Shown here piece after piece: positions 63,180-64,000 of a DNA stretch of 64,000 nucleotides. Both the position numbers and the translations under genes were made by a program. Within the stretch, counting starts at the first letter, position 1. Every line of letters starts with the position of its first letter. The DNA is from Rhodobacter sp. CZR27 (GTDB lineage Bacteria; Pseudomonadota; Alphaproteobacteria; Rhodobacterales; Rhodobacteraceae): assembly GCF_002407205.1 (NCBI RefSeq), contig NZ_CP023548.1, forward strand, positions 2,442,501 through 2,506,500, in the 5' to 3' direction. The notes beneath the pieces are model-generated. The model saw only the letters and a list, made by a program, of their open reading frames with translations, was not told where the DNA came from and searched no databases.

Positions 63180-64000
63180 ATGACCGTCACCGTCGGACAC
63201 GATAGCCAGAAGACCCGCAAGACCCTCAGCGTCGGCGGCGCGAGCTACGCCTACTACTCGATCCCGGCCGCGGAGGAAGCAGGTCTCGGCCAGTTCGCCC
63301 GCCTGCCCGCCGCGCTGAAGGTCGTGCTGGAGAACATGCTGCGGTTCGAGGACGGCAAGACCGTGACGGTCGACGACATCCGTGCGTTCTCGGAATGGGG
63401 CGCGCAGGGCGGCCGCAACCCGCGCGAGATCGCCTATCGCCCCGCCCGCGTGCTGATGCAGGACTTCACCGGCGTCCCGGCGGTGGTGGACCTTGCCGCG
63501 ATGCGCGACGGCATCCTCGGGCTCGGCGGCGACGCGCAGAAGATCAACCCGCTGAACCCGGTCGATCTGGTCATCGACCACAGCGTGATGATCGACGAGT
63601 TCGGCAACCCGCGCGCCTTCCAGATGAACGTGGACCGCGAGTATGAGCGGAACATGGAACGCTACACCTTCCTCAAATGGGGGCAGAAGGCGTTCAACAA
63701 CTTCCGCGTGGTCCCGCCGGGCACCGGCATCTGCCACCAGGTGAACCTGGAGTACCTCGCCCAGACCGTCTGGACCGATCGCGATCAGGACGGGGCCGAG
63801 GTCGCCTATCCCGATACGCTCGTCGGCACTGATTCGCACACCACGATGGTGAATGGCCTCGCCGTCCTTGGCTGGGGCGTGGGCGGGATCGAGGCCGAGG
63901 CCGCGATGCTCGGCCAGCCGGTCTCGATGCTGATCCCGGAGGTCGTGGGCTTCAGGCTGACCGGCCAGATGGTCGAGGGCACGACGGCCACCGACCTCGT
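63180..64000 (+). CDS. acnA: Aconitate hydratase, 3' part cut off by window
   Basis: Isomerises citrate to isocitrate in the TCA cycle using a 4Fe-4S cluster. The visible 273 residues match AcnA/IRP1: [56 protein letters not shown], and [26 protein letters not shown], which contains substrate-binding residues. The cluster cysteines lie beyond the window. AGGAG precedes the ATG. Confidence 0.96.
   Translation, partial: MTVTVGHDSQKTRKTLSVGGASYAYYSIPAAEEAGLGQFARLPAALKVVLENMLRFEDGKTVTVDDIRAFSEWGAQGGRNPREIAYRPARVLMQDFTGVPAVVDLAAMRDGILGLGGDAQKINPLNPVDLVIDHSVMIDEFGNPRAFQMNVDREYERNMERYTFLKWGQKAFNNFRVVPPGTGICHQVNLEYLAQTVWTDRDQDGAEVAYPDTLVGTDSHTTMVNGLAVLGWGVGGIEAEAAMLGQPVSMLIPEVVGFRLTGQMVEGTTATDL

Overview
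The window is chromosomal DNA from a purple non-sulfur alphaproteobacterium of the Rhodobacter/Cereibacter sphaeroides type. This rests on high-GC coding bias, an alphaproteobacterial SOS box (GTTC-N7-GTTC) upstream of recA, a CckA-type cell-cycle kinase, a cytochrome c' that closely resembles my recollection of the R. sphaeroides protein, the oxygen-independent ubiquinone genes ubiT-ubiU-ubiV, and Fnr/NnrR-like boxes. No database search was possible; assignments come from reading translated proteins and motifs.

Layout. 1-9400: alaS (3' end cut off by the window edge), recA, a small sulfotransferase, cckA, an RsmB/NOP-type rRNA methyltransferase, a DeoR-type repressor, and a RES/Xre toxin-antitoxin pair. 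9600-16300: a TerC-like membrane protein, an RND efflux pair and a CDF metal exporter. 16440-21018: ubiTUV divergent from ubiD-ubiX around one Fnr-type box, a compact module for low-oxygen ubiquinone synthesis. 21068-33044: lhgO, an APH/kinase fusion, a phasin, an endonuclease/phosphatase-family protein with a phospholipase D-like enzyme, cytochrome c' with a cytochrome b561, a class II aldolase, a YtfE/DnrN iron-sulfur repair protein behind an NnrR-like box, a membrane-anchored hydrolase, and epmA divergent from efp.

33113-42786 is the most unusual host-side region. Two minus-strand genes (a lysozyme-like/peptidoglycan-binding protein and an SGNH hydrolase) diverge from a tightly overlapped four-gene plus-strand operon: a trypsin-like protease, a second trypsin-like protease with an EAD1-like N-terminal adaptor, a stand-alone protein with the same adaptor, and a membrane-anchored protein with a nuclease-like domain lacking the usual catalytic DRGH motif. 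This looks like an uncharacterised conflict or programmed-death system with protease effectors.

43025-49674 is an integrated element of about 6.6 kb in tRNA-Ser(TGA). It is bounded by an 18-bp direct repeat of the tRNA 3' end, with matching paired arm repeats inside each end. It carries a tyrosine integrase, a serine recombinase, small unknown proteins (one a zinc ribbon), a tiny peptide gene, and a two-gene ATPase/DUF4276-type cassette resembling known phage-defence pairs. Its base composition is visibly more AT-rich than the host.

49984-64000 returns to core genes: the yifB/comM ATPase, gshB, yraN-rsmI divergent from an LppC-like lipoprotein followed by glnD and murJ, a rhomboid-fold protein without catalytic residues, trpS with an overlapping unknown gene, a DUF1223 protein, and the start of acnA.
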